Shown: positions 1 through 7,967 of the stretch, in pieces
Layout of the letters: each line of letters opens with the position of its first letter
Position numbering within the stretch: the first letter of the stretch is position 1
NCBI GenBank assembly: GCA_031553935.1
Contig: JAVBKS010000023.1
Span: forward strand, 1-64,000
Direction: 5' to 3'
DNA from: JAISDD01 sp031553935
Lineage (GTDB): Bacteria > Bacillota > Syntrophomonadia > Syntrophomonadales > Syntrophomonadaceae
Length of the DNA stretch: 64,000 nucleotides
Position numbers and translations under genes: made by a program
Notes under the pieces: generated by a model
Database searches by the model: none
Told to the model about the DNA's origin: nothing
The model's input: the letters and a program-made list of their open reading frames with translations, nothing else

Positions 1-1
1 A

Positions 2-211
2 GGCAGAATAAAGGGCAGAGAAGAAGGCATAAAAAGAGGCAGAGAAGAAGGCATAAAAAGGGGCAGAGAAGAAGGCAGAGAAGAAGGCAGAGAAGAAGGT
101 GCTGAAAAAGGCAGAGAAGAAGGTGCTGGAAAAGTTATAGAATTATTGGAAAAGGGTTATTCCATTGAGGAAATAAAAGCTATGCTTAAGAAGGGCTCTT
201 TAGGGGTATAG
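2..211 (+). CDS. Rpn-family nuclease/transposase-like protein, C-terminal tail only (5' end outside window)
   Basis: The window opens inside this reading frame, which ends at a TAG at 209-211. The visible 69 residues are a charged tail built from G-R-E-E-G units, followed by a short helical end with V-I-E-L-L-E-K-G-Y-S-I-E-E-I-K. Tail and stop are almost identical to the end of the complete Rpn-family gene at 1574-2524. The assignment rests on that match because no catalytic part is visible. One extra unit containing A-E-K is present relative to the second copy. The DNA is a minisatellite of about 12 bp units, so copy number probably varies. Confidence 0.75.
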   Translation, partial: GRIKGREEGIKRGREEGIKRGREEGREEGREEGAEKGREEGAGKVIELLEKGYSIEEIKAMLKKGSLGV

Positions 212-510
212 ATTTTGTAGTCTTGTTATTAATATACATTAACTGTAACCTACTAACCCTCATTTGAAAAACTAAATGCAACCTCGCTCCAATAACTTGG
301 TTGCATTTAATTATGCAAACATGTAGATAATTAAGAGTCGCATTTAGTCATACAATGAAAATTTATCTTCTTTTTTAATTATGATTTGGACAACTAACTG
401 CAACTGCATTCCCTTAAAGGGGTTGCACTTACCTTGCGATTTAAGATAAACAAAGAAGTGGAATTATATCAAATGAAGCCTCTACGCAGCAATTCCCAAA
501 ATATGATATA
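212..510. other. Intergenic stretch with two related hairpins
   Basis: No gene is seen. Two inverted repeats share the arms TGCAAC and GTTGCA. The first (274-308) has a perfect 10-bp stem AAATGCAACC/GGTTGCATTT with a 15-base loop. The second (399-427) has a 6-bp outer stem with a CCCTT/AAGGG inner pairing. Both follow similar AACTAA sequence. Neither has a clear T-run, so they are not convincing terminators. They could be remnants of a small repeat. Confidence 0.4.
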
Positions 511-1290
511 ATGAATTCCAGCGAGTGGGGTAAAATGGACATTTTCGAAAAGATTAATATTTATCAGAATAAAATAAATGAATTAAGACCTTTTGAGGGT
601 GATTCACTAACTCAAATAAAAAACTTTTATCGTATCGGCTTAACCTGGTCCTCTAATGCCATCGAAGGCAATACTTTGACTGAAAACGAAACCAAGATCT
701 TAATCGAGGACGGCTTAACCGCAGGAGGAAAACCCCTGCGGGATACCTTCGAAGCTATTGGTCATGCTCAGGCATTTGAGTACATGTTTTACTTATTAAA
801 CCATAGAGCTATAACAGAAAAAGACATCCTAATGCTGCACCGCTTGTTTTACCACTACATTGAAGAACAGCAGGCCGGTAAATATAGGAATATGCAAGTA
901 ATTATTACCGGATCAAAATATCCGGTAACCGAAGTTAAGCAAATAAAGAATTCTATGTCAGAATTATGTGACTGGGCTGAAAATTCACGGGATTCATACC
1001 ATCCAGTAGAATATGCAGCGCTTCTCCACAGCAGATTTGTTCGCATTCATCCTTTCAAGGACGGTAACGGCAGAGTCGCCCGCTTAATAATGAATGCAGC
1101 ATTGATTCAAGACCGTTTCTTGCCGGTTATCATCCCTCCAATCTTGCGGCATAAATATATTGAAGCTTTAGAAAAATCTCATATTAATGAAAACAACTTT
1201 ATCGAATTTATTGCCGAGTGCGAGCTGGAATCCCAGAAAGAAATGCTGCGCCTCTTTAATATTCCCCTTCCGAGTACGACTCAAAAATAG
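511..1290 (+). CDS. Fic family protein (probable self-inhibited AMPylase)
   Basis: Fic proteins usually transfer AMP from ATP onto a hydroxyl of a target protein. The catalytic motif HPFKDGNGRVAR is intact at about residues 180-191, including the essential His and the GNGR nucleotide-binding part. Near residues 48-53 lies S-N-A-I-E-G, matching the S/T-x-x-x-E-G/N inhibitory helix. Because it precedes the Fic motif, this is a class II, cis-inhibited enzyme. The ATG at 511 has no good ribosome site. The ATG at 535, with GAGTGGGG before it, is an alternative giving 251 residues. The gene sits between two Rpn-type genes and its target is unknown. A toxin-like role is possible but no partner gene is visible. 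Confidence 0.85.
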   Translation: MNSSEWGKMDIFEKINIYQNKINELRPFEGDSLTQIKNFYRIGLTWSSNAIEGNTLTENETKILIEDGLTAGGKPLRDTFEAIGHAQAFEYMFYLLNHRAITEKDILMLHRLFYHYIEEQQAGKYRNMQVIITGSKYPVTEVKQIKNSMSELCDWAENSRDSYHPVEYAALLHSRFVRIHPFKDGNGRVARLIMNAALIQDRFLPVIIPPILRHKYIEALEKSHINENNFIEFIAECELESQKEMLRLFNIPLPSTTQK

Positions 1291-1302
1291 CGCTCAAGTG
1301 TT

Positions 1303-1371
1303 TCAGTTCCCAAGAAGCCCGCATTCCTTTCACCGCATCCTGTTTGACTCTTTTACCGAAAAATAATTTTT
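1303..1371 (-). pseudogene. Relic 1 of the pseI/neuB 3' end
   Basis: Read on the minus strand, this stretch encodes G-K-R-V-K-Q-D-A-V-K-G followed by M-R-A-S-W-E-L. That matches the last residues of the intact PseI at 6366-7424 (GKRVKQDAVKG, then T-R-V-S-W). DNA identity is highest over TTTCACCGCATCCTGTTTGA. A stop codon lies a few codons upstream in the minus frame, and the rest of the gene is missing. It is a fragment in the same orientation as pseI. A second relic is at 2841-2911. Confidence 0.75.
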
Positions 1372-1521
1372 AATAGAACCAACCCCGCCTTCGGCTCTAG
1401 CAAAAATTGGCTCAAGTATTAATGCGAATCAGCATTATTAAAGTAAGCATGGTGAAGAGCTACTAAAAAACAGCAGGAAATTGGGTTAGTGGATTGAAGT
1501 CCACTTTCCAACTTATTTAGA

Positions 1522-1550
1522 TTGGCTCGTTTTTGCTTCCTTGGTATAAT
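1522..1550 (+). promoter_or_regulatory. Housekeeping (sigma-A type) promoter of the Rpn-family gene
   Basis: TTGGCT at 1522-1527 and a perfect TATAAT at 1545-1550 are separated by exactly 17 bases. Transcription would begin near 1557. The GAGGGGTG ribosome site starts at 1561 and the TTG start is at 1574, so the leader is very short. Confidence 0.7.
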
Positions 1551-1573
1551 AAATAATAAAGAGGGGTGAGTCT

Positions 1574-2524
1574 TTGCACTCTAAAAAAGACATTGTTCTG
1601 CCCACCAATGATTTAGCTTTTCGCAAAGTATTTGCCAGTAATGAAAATAAGCATATTTTAAAAGGGCTAATTAAAGATTTTTTCGCCATAGAAGCTTTAG
1701 ACATTAAAATCGAGACTCCTTACAGCATTGAAGGCATGAACAAAATAATAAGTGAGAAGAAGTTTTTTGAAACCATCGTTGACGTAGCAGCCTTAATCAA
1801 TGATGAGCTTGGCGTTTCTGCAGAGTTTCAATTAAGTCCACATGATTTTTTTACCGAAAGATCTTTATATTATACTTTTAATAAATTCGTTTCCAATTAT
1901 GGCCGCAAAGATTTACAGAAGAATGCTTTAAAATACAGCTCACTGCTACCAGTGTATTCATTAAATATTTTAAAGTTTGACTTTTTCAAAAACGACTCCA
2001 TACCTTTGCATAAATTTGAGCTTTATGATTTCGAAAACCATATAAAGTTATGGGAACCCAGTCTAATTAATATCGTTTATTTTGAATTGACTAAACCAGC
2101 TGATAAACTGAGTAAGAATAATTGTTTTTGGCGACAGTACTTTTTGAACGGAGAAGTAAGCCGGGAAGCTCCAAAATATATTGTAGAAGCGGCGCAGATT
2201 ATCGAGAAAAGCAATCTGACTAAGGAGGAGCGCAAAATGGTTGATTTATTAGAAAAAATGGAAGAAGATCACAAGGCCATTATGTCCTATGCCTTAAGAG
2301 AGGCTCAGGAAAAAGGGTTGGAAGAAGGCAGAATAAAGGGCAGAGAAGAAGGCATAAAAAGAGGCAGAGAAGAAGGCATAAAAAGGGGCAGAGAAGAAGG
2401 CAGAGAAGAAGGCAGAGAAGAAGGCAGAGAAGAAGGTGCTGGAAAAGTTATAGAATTATTGGAAAAGGGTTATTCCATTGAGGAAATAAAAGCTATGCTC
2501 AAGAAGGGCTCTTTAGGGGTATAG
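1574..2524 (+). CDS. Rpn-family recombination-promoting nuclease / putative transposase (PD-(D/E)XK)
   Basis: Rpn proteins are PD-(D/E)XK-fold DNases that stimulate RecA-independent recombination in E. coli. The N-terminus has the family opening with D-L-A-F-R-K-V-F. The nuclease core is visible as V-D-V-A near residues 68-71 and E-F-Q about 16 residues later. The last ~80 residues are repeated G-R-E-E-G/G-I-K-R units, a common variable tail in this family, encoded by a 12-bp minisatellite. The start is TTG at 1574, supported by GAGGGGTGAG just upstream and a near-consensus promoter at 1522-1550. A second copy of the tail opens the window, so this is one of at least two paralogues. Whether it still acts as a nuclease cannot be judged. 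Confidence 0.8.
   Translation: MHSKKDIVLPTNDLAFRKVFASNENKHILKGLIKDFFAIEALDIKIETPYSIEGMNKIISEKKFFETIVDVAALINDELGVSAEFQLSPHDFFTERSLYYTFNKFVSNYGRKDLQKNALKYSSLLPVYSLNILKFDFFKNDSIPLHKFELYDFENHIKLWEPSLINIVYFELTKPADKLSKNNCFWRQYFLNGEVSREAPKYIVEAAQIIEKSNLTKEERKMVDLLEKMEEDHKAIMSYALREAQEKGLEEGRIKGREEGIKRGREEGIKRGREEGREEGREEGREEGAGKVIELLEKGYSIEEIKAMLKKGSLGV
2326..2460 (+). repeat. 12-bp minisatellite in the Rpn gene tail
   Basis: GGCAGAGAAGAA units, some altered to GGCATAAAAAG-type units, are repeated in frame and encode G-R-E-E or G-I-K-R blocks. The same array occurs at 2-130. In-frame 12-bp units would let the tail change length by slippage without frameshift. Confidence 0.8.
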
Positions 2525-3000
2525 ATCTTAGAGAAAGCAGTTTACTTAAGAACCATCAAATAACCGAAAGAAAATCGCCCAAATATCCTACTTTCAAGGC
2601 TTGTCGTTTGCACTGATGCCGGGTTGCCTTTACTGCCAACAGAAAAATTTAATGACAAAGCTTTTATGCAATTATGTTAATAAACCTTGCAATGCAAAGT
2701 AAACCAGCAGTCCGGCATACTGTATACAAAATGAGCAGGGGTTTGCGTGAATAATAAATCACGACGACTCATTTGGGAATGGTAATAATTGCTTCCATTT
2801 CAGCTTCAATAATACTCAAATAAGCTCCCAGGATAATCTTGTACCTTTCACCGCATCCTGTTTGACTCTTTTTCCCAGATTCACTTCAATTTACTTTGGC
2901 TCCAAAGCGTGACACATTCGTGTACTTTAGCCTAAAAAGAACATTTGGCACGTTCAAAATTTCACAACGAAAGTTTTTTCCTCAAGATATCTAATTAATA
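2525..3000. other. Intergenic region with pseI relic 2 and no intact gene
   Basis: A 476-bp gap. The only recognisable content is the pseI 3' relic at 2841-2911. The rest has scattered stops in all frames and no promoter, RNA gene or terminator that I can support. Confidence 0.6.
2841..2911 (-). pseudogene. Relic 2 of the pseI/neuB 3' end
   Basis: On the minus strand the frame reads A-L-E-P-K-stop, then L-G-K-R-V-K-Q-D-A-V-K-G-T-R-L-S-W-E-L-I and a stop. The intact PseI has G-L-E-P-K-Y-Y-D-L-F-L-G-K-R-V-K-Q-D-A-V-K-G-T-R-V-S-W. An internal TAA and the missing gene body show a dead fragment. It is closer to intact PseI than relic 1 at the T-R-x-S-W end, so the two relics are not simple copies of each other. 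Confidence 0.78.
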
Positions 3001-4164
3001 ATGCTTGGTTGTTCGAAAAAGATTATATATCATTTATTAAAGAAGATTGGAGAAAACGTGCCAGAACACCATAGCATTATTATCAATGCCCATCCAAATA
3101 TCTATACGAAATCCCAGAATAGCAGGAATTTGAGAATAGAATTTTCGATCCCATCCGCCGGGGTAAATAATGAAACAGGTTTATTGATCTTAGTACCTGG
3201 TTTTGGAGCCAGTATCGATTCAAATATTTATATCAAAATGCGCAACCTGTTTCCCGACCAGTTTAATCTAATTACTATTCAATGTGATTACTTCGGTTCC
3301 GCTTTTATGTGTGACAGTGAAAAATTTGATTTTAATAATCTAGATGCTTTCCATGCAATCTTCAACAAGAAAGAATTATTAGAATTTAAAAGTCATCCAA
3401 ATAATTTACTAAATTTATTAGAAGGTAAAAGAGGCATTCTTCCCGCAATATCAATCTATAGAAAAAGTGAATGTCTCGAAGAATTTAATGATATGGGCTA
3501 TATGCAAGCTATTGATATTATAACCGCAATTGAAGTGATTAAACTAATTCTTGCTGAAAACAGCTTAAATTATGATAATAATAGAATAATTGGATATGGT
3601 CACTCTCATGGAGCCTATTTATTGCATCTATGTAATATTCTAATGCCTAATTTTTTCTCATTTCTTATTGATAATTCAGCATGGCTTGAACCTAAATACC
3701 TTAAATCCATTAGAAATGAAATAATTCAATTTAATGATGTCTACATAGTAGCTTCAACTGATTATCTAGCTAGGGGGAAGATTCAACATTTGACAGATTT
3801 AAACTTGACAAAGCTGTATAAGTATTATTGTGGAACAACACAAATAATTTCTTTCCAAGGTGATAATGATAATCTTTATGACTACAAAGAAAAAAAAGAG
3901 TTAATTGAATCACTCCAGAATTCGATTTTTATTCTTATTGAAGAAAAAGATATTGACAATAAGAAATATTTTTCAAATTCTCATGGATTAGACGCCGATT
4001 TCGCCGAAATGTTTTTTTATGCTTTGGAATTTGAGAAGCTAACAAAAAAACCCGAAATAAACTGGAATTCGATGTTGGAATTTGAAAATGTTCAAATAAA
4101 TATCAGTAATCCTGGTTTGCCCGTTTTTGATTTCTTATTTCGTGATGGGTTCATCAATATTTAG
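3001..4164 (+). CDS. DUF2920 family protein (alpha/beta-hydrolase-like, flagellar glycan locus)
   Basis: DUF2920 proteins are best known from Campylobacter flagellar modification loci and have no proven reaction. The V-P-G-F-G motif near residue 65 and the nucleophile-elbow-like G-Y-G-H-S-H-G at about 198-204 (Ser202) suggest an alpha/beta-hydrolase fold. A late S-H-G near residue 345 could supply the histidine. An I-D-N-S-A-W segment after the elbow also fits the family. The ATG at 3001 lacks a ribosome site. GTG at 3058, preceded by GGAG, is a good alternative. The gene is convergent with the glycosylation operon, and its position suggests it acts on the flagellar sugar, perhaps removing or transferring an acyl group. 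That role is inferred. Confidence 0.7.
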   Translation: MLGCSKKIIYHLLKKIGENVPEHHSIIINAHPNIYTKSQNSRNLRIEFSIPSAGVNNETGLLILVPGFGASIDSNIYIKMRNLFPDQFNLITIQCDYFGSAFMCDSEKFDFNNLDAFHAIFNKKELLEFKSHPNNLLNLLEGKRGILPAISIYRKSECLEEFNDMGYMQAIDIITAIEVIKLILAENSLNYDNNRIIGYGHSHGAYLLHLCNILMPNFFSFLIDNSAWLEPKYLKSIRNEIIQFNDVYIVASTDYLARGKIQHLTDLNLTKLYKYYCGTTQIISFQGDNDNLYDYKEKKELIESLQNSIFILIEEKDIDNKKYFSNSHGLDADFAEMFFYALEFEKLTKKPEINWNSMLEFENVQINISNPGLPVFDFLFRDGFINI

Positions 4165-4236
4165 CTCATTTTTCGAAGTATTTAACACTTCATGCTTGTT
4201 ACTCATGAAATGCTTTTCTTTATACGTGCGTTTTGC

Positions 4237-5013
4237 TCATTGCCCAATGTAACTGCATAACATTCTACTTTTATTGTTTAATATATCATTCTTAATAATA
4301 TCAAAAACATCACCTAGATTAATGGTTTTAAAAAAAATTGAGTTAATAATATTAATACTTTCGAAGCCTGTTTCAATAAATAATGGTTCGTATGGATCCA
4401 CCAAATTAATGACATCTAAATCAAGATCTCTTACTAACATGGAATAAGATCTGTCCGATTCGCTGCCGTCACGATCAATATATACACTGTTGAAATCTTT
4501 CATATATCTGTAATGAATATTGCCAACTTGTTCTTCGACATAGTGTACAAATGTAAAACTATTCTGAAATTTAACGTCAATAATTAAGTTTTTGGCATTA
4601 ACTTTGTGCAAATGAGCAAAAGGTGAGTCATGCCCAAAAGAAGATTGATTAGTCAGGCTACACAAATAATCTTTGTCTTTACCCCATACTGCAAACGAGT
4701 AAATAGGATGTCTTGTTCTCTCAAAGTCTGCTCTATCTAGAGCGATTTGGCTTAATGTTCCCGTCTCAGAAGGAGTCTCATAATAATTGAATGGTTTGCC
4801 TTGACAAAAACTCCAATTATATGTTGGAAAGAGAAGTGTGCCTTCAGGTCCGATTTTTTTTTGTATAAGCTCAATAAATTCGTTTCCGTCAAATATATCA
4901 TTATTTTCCTTGCATACCTTAGCTAGCTTGGAGATTCCAGAAGATATAAAAAGTGTATCACCCTTTGTAATATTTAGATGGTTAACTATTTCAGCTGACT
5001 TAATATATGACAT
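4237..5013 (-). CDS. AAC(3)-family N-acetyltransferase in the glycan operon
   Basis: The protein belongs to the aminoglycoside 3-N-acetyltransferase fold, which moves acetyl from acetyl-CoA to an amino group. Family features are G-D-T-L-F-I-S-S near the N-terminus, G-P-E-G-T-L-L-F-P-T-Y, R-T-R-H-P-I-Y-S-F-A-V-W-G with the conserved His, and F-G-H-D-S-P-F. It is the last gene of the flagellar sugar operon, so its substrate is more likely an amino sugar or nonulosonate than an antibiotic. The chosen ATG (5013) follows AGGAGGG at good spacing. A longer frame from 5031 would start inside that ribosome site. Confidence 0.8.
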   Translation of the reverse strand: MSYIKSAEIVNHLNITKGDTLFISSGISKLAKVCKENNDIFDGNEFIELIQKKIGPEGTLLFPTYNWSFCQGKPFNYYETPSETGTLSQIALDRADFERTRHPIYSFAVWGKDKDYLCSLTNQSSFGHDSPFAHLHKVNAKNLIIDVKFQNSFTFVHYVEEQVGNIHYRYMKDFNSVYIDRDGSESDRSYSMLVRDLDLDVINLVDPYEPLFIETGFESINIINSIFFKTINLGDVFDIIKNDILNNKSRMLCSYIGQ

Positions 5014-5038
5014 TCTAATCCCTCCTAACATTTACTTG

Positions 5039-6313
5039 CTAAGCTAAGTGAATTAGTTCGTTTTGCTTCAGAACCTCAGATATTTCGATTAACTCTTCAG
5101 TAGGAACATTAATTATATTACTAATATCCACCAAATCATTCGTTCCATCACAATACACTAGGAAATCACTAATTTTACGGGTATATGAAGTGATGCCGGT
5201 GTTGCCAACATTTTGGTATAATCCGTATTTACCCAGATGAGGTTCGCCTAGTTTCGATGCTCTATAACATTTGTTATTTTCAAGGGCATTGATACATTTT
5301 TTATAGATTTCAAATGAACCAAATAAACCTTCTGGTGATATAAAGCTCAGATCATCCTTCGATGTGTGATATTCTTTATATTCACCATACTTACTTCGCA
5401 TAATACTTACAACTGGTAAATCCACTCCTGGGCTGCAGTACTGGCGTTCATCTGAGCCCCTTTCCAGAAAAGAATAAGTAAAATAATCATCACAATGAGA
5501 ATTTAAAACATTTTTACTAATCTTGTCGGCTAATGTATTGCCATATTTCGAAGGAATATATGAGAAATTGCCGTTATCACCTACACAAGTAATATTAAAA
5601 CCGGCAATTATATTCCGTTTCATTTCATCTAAATTCTTGCTCAAATATGTCAATGAACCAATTGTCTCCGGTACAAAAATAATCCTATATGTATAGTTTC
5701 TATCAATAGTTTCAAGCCATTTTGCTAAGTAAATTGAGACACATGGTCCTGACAACTCATTATTGGCCATTGACGGGTGACAAATATATGTTGATATAAA
5801 AACCTCTTTTTTGCTTTTTCCAGGCAGAATTATTTCACCATACGTTAGACTTCCGTCCTTAAATTCTGAATCTATACGAACATGATATTTGCCTGCTTCG
5901 AGGTTTTTTCTCTTTTCATAGGCCATACAAAATCCGAAATTTTCTCTATAGTACGAAGTAATATATGGTATGGCTTCTGGATACTCTACTATAGAGTGAA
6001 TGTAATTATTCAATTCCTCTAAATCCATATATGTATCAATCGGCTTCGAATATCCAACAATATGTAAATTGTTCTCCTTGAAATTTAAGATCCTATTGCC
6101 TTCTTCATCTTCTATATAGGCGTCCCAAATATTCCATTCCTTTGGAATTTCCCAATCAAAAACCTGAGTACCCGTAGGTACTTCATAAACATTAATACTA
6201 CTACAAACAGCTTTTAATATTTTTAAAGTCTCCCGCACCCCATCACCGGTAATACTTCTGTTAATGGGAAACAGCTTAACAGCCAATTTATATAAATCGT
6301 TCTTCGTTATCAT
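5039..6313 (-). CDS. DUF4910 protein (M28-like aminopeptidase/amidohydrolase fold)
   Basis: This 424-residue protein matches the DUF4910/aminopeptidase-like family, which resembles zinc-dependent M28 peptidases and often ends in a winged-helix domain. Visible signs are C-H-P-S-M-A-N-N-E-L-S-G near residues 180-190 (candidate metal ligands His and Asn/Glu), E-T-I-G-S near 215, and E-R-G-S-D-E-R-Q-Y near 285. The last ~70 residues look like a small DNA-binding-type helical domain. Genes of this family recur in surface-glycan and flagellin-modification loci, but no reaction is established. It lies 25 bases before the AAC(3)-like gene, so the pair may remove and add N-acyl groups. That is inference. 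Confidence 0.7.
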   Translation of the reverse strand: MITKNDLYKLAVKLFPINRSITGDGVRETLKILKAVCSSINVYEVPTGTQVFDWEIPKEWNIWDAYIEDEEGNRILNFKENNLHIVGYSKPIDTYMDLEELNNYIHSIVEYPEAIPYITSYYRENFGFCMAYEKRKNLEAGKYHVRIDSEFKDGSLTYGEIILPGKSKKEVFISTYICHPSMANNELSGPCVSIYLAKWLETIDRNYTYRIIFVPETIGSLTYLSKNLDEMKRNIIAGFNITCVGDNGNFSYIPSKYGNTLADKISKNVLNSHCDDYFTYSFLERGSDERQYCSPGVDLPVVSIMRSKYGEYKEYHTSKDDLSFISPEGLFGSFEIYKKCINALENNKCYRASKLGEPHLGKYGLYQNVGNTGITSYTRKISDFLVYCDGTNDLVDISNIINVPTEELIEISEVLKQNELIHLA

Positions 6314-6365
6314 CAGACTACCTCATTTATTACTCTTGATTAACACCGTTTTGAATCTATCAGAT

Positions 6366-7424
6366 TTAGACAAAATTTACAATTCCCCAAGAAACCCGAG
6401 TTCCTTTCACCGCATCCTGTTTGACTCTTTTCCCCAAAAATAAATCATAATACTTAGGCTCTAAACCATAACCCGGCCTGACAATGCGCAAATTTTCGGG
6501 AGTAAGAACATCTCCAGCTTTAATATCCTGCGCTATGTACAAAGAACGGCGAAATTGCAATGATTTCTTCTCTTGTTCACCGGCACCGTACTTGATAGCA
6601 CCTAAGGCTTGAAAAGCCCGCTCAGATTCGATTACCAGCTGCTTCATTTCTTCCGGCTCCATAGAGAAGGCCGAATCTACTCCGCCCTCAGCACGCGATA
6701 TGGTAAAATGCTTTTCAATAAAACGAACCCCCAGTGCAATAGATGCCAATGCTGCTCCCATCCCCATAGTATGATCAGATAATCCGATTTCGCAGTTAAA
6801 CAGCTCCCGCATATGGGGAATCGTTAATAGATTAGTATCACTGGGGTCAGCCGGATAAGAACTAGTGCATTTTAAGAGAATTAAGTCCTCACAACCTGCC
6901 GCACGTGCGGTACGCACAGTTTCATCCAGCTCAGCAATTGAAGCCATACCGGTGGAAATAATTAAAGGCTTACCAGTAGAAGCCGCTTTACGTATTAAGG
7001 GTAAATCAGTGTTTTCAAAAGAGGCAATTTTATAAAATGGTACTTTTAATTCTTCCAGAAAATCAACCGCGGTTTCATCAAAAGGAGTGCTAAAAACCTC
7101 CAATCCTAATTCCCGAGCGCGAGCAAAAATAGGTTCATGCCATTCCCAAGGGGTATAGGCTTCTTGGTATAACTCATACAAATTCTTGCCTTGCCATAAG
7201 CTGTTTTCATCCCCTATATAGAAATCTTCGTTCTTAACATCTAAGGTTAAAGTATCCGCCGTATAAGTCTGCAGTTTCAAGGCATGAACACCTGAATCAG
7301 CTGCTGCTTCTACAATCTTTAATGCATGATCTAGCGATTGATTGTGATTGCCTGACATTTCAGCTACGATGAAGGGACGCTTTTGAGATATTGTTTTAAA
7401 CTTACCCATCGAAATATCTTGCAT
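6366..7424 (-). CDS. pseI: Pseudaminic acid synthase (NeuB/PseI family)
   Basis: PseI condenses a 2,4-diacetamido-trideoxy hexose with phosphoenolpyruvate to give pseudaminic acid, a nine-carbon flagellar sugar. The TIM-barrel part carries E-M-S-G-N-H-N-Q-S-L and A-L-K-L-Q-T-Y-T-A-D-T near residues 18-55, typical of PseI rather than sialate synthase. I-G-L-S-D-H-T near 215 and E-K-H-F-T-I near 240 are NeuB core motifs. The last ~65 residues form the SAF antifreeze-like lid ending in G-T-R-V-S-W. Length (352) is normal. It follows pseH by five bases. Two fragments of its 3' end lie upstream in the window at 1303-1371 and 2841-2911. Confidence 0.88.
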   Translation of the reverse strand: MQDISMGKFKTISQKRPFIVAEMSGNHNQSLDHALKIVEAAADSGVHALKLQTYTADTLTLDVKNEDFYIGDENSLWQGKNLYELYQEAYTPWEWHEPIFARARELGLEVFSTPFDETAVDFLEELKVPFYKIASFENTDLPLIRKAASTGKPLIISTGMASIAELDETVRTARAAGCEDLILLKCTSSYPADPSDTNLLTIPHMRELFNCEIGLSDHTMGMGAALASIALGVRFIEKHFTISRAEGGVDSAFSMEPEEMKQLVIESERAFQALGAIKYGAGEQEKKSLQFRRSLYIAQDIKAGDVLTPENLRIVRPGYGLEPKYYDLFLGKRVKQDAVKGTRVSWGIVNFV

Positions 7425-7429
7425 TTAAT

Positions 7430-7948
7430 TCACTCTTTCAAAGTTTTCCAATTGTTTTTTATTAAAGCCATCATAATTAAGTCTTCGTATTTCCCATCCC
7501 GTTTAACATGCCCTTTAAGATATCCTTCCTCTAGAAAACCCAGCTTCTTATGATAATTAATACTTCGTTCGTTATTTGGTAGTATATAGCTGTATACCCG
7601 ATTAAGCTTTAATTGGTTGAAGGCATAATCCATAGCTAACCTTCCCATCAAGTATCCAGTACCAGGTGGCAAATCACTTTCGCCCAAATAAAAACCCCAC
7701 TGACAGCGTTCATGAAAATCATTAATCTCAGTAAAGCCGACATATCCAACCGGACGGTTATCATATAAGAAGATCAAACAGCAGTTTTGCTCTGAATCTA
7801 AAGAATTAAACCAACGATAATGTTCTTCCTGAGTAATAAGGCAATTGTTAATCATAAAGGGTCGTACAACGTCTGAATTGCGCCATTGTAAAATTATAGG
7901 TAGGTCTTCCTTTGATACTGCTAATAATACTCCTACTTTATGTTTCAA
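7430..7948 (-). CDS. pseH: PseH-like GNAT N-acetyltransferase
   Basis: PseH acetylates the 4-amino group of the altrosamine precursor of pseudaminic acid using acetyl-CoA. The 172-residue protein has the GNAT fold: W-R-N-S near residue 23, P-F-M-I-N shortly after, an acetyl-CoA loop around G-T-G-Y-L-M-G-R-L-A, and N-E-R-S-I-N-Y-H-K-K-L-G-F in the last third. Y-R-W-F-N near 44 is typical of PseH. Placement directly before pseI supports the call over a generic RimL-type enzyme. A second GNAT gene of another subfamily is at 10942-11475. Confidence 0.78.
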   Translation of the reverse strand: MKHKVGVLLAVSKEDLPIILQWRNSDVVRPFMINNCLITQEEHYRWFNSLDSEQNCCLIFLYDNRPVGYVGFTEINDFHERCQWGFYLGESDLPPGTGYLMGRLAMDYAFNQLKLNRVYSYILPNNERSINYHKKLGFLEEGYLKGHVKRDGKYEDLIMMALIKNNWKTLKE

Positions 7949-7967
7949 TTCAACGGATCTCCATATA

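Noticed and set aside
4165..4236. Terminator between the DUF2920 and AAC(3)-like genes
   Set aside because: Only a 5-bp AU-rich stem (GAAGT/ACTTC) is present, too weak to support.
4237..5013. Aminoglycoside resistance gene
   Set aside because: The fold is AAC(3), but the gene is the last member of a flagellar sugar operon, so an antibiotic role is unlikely.
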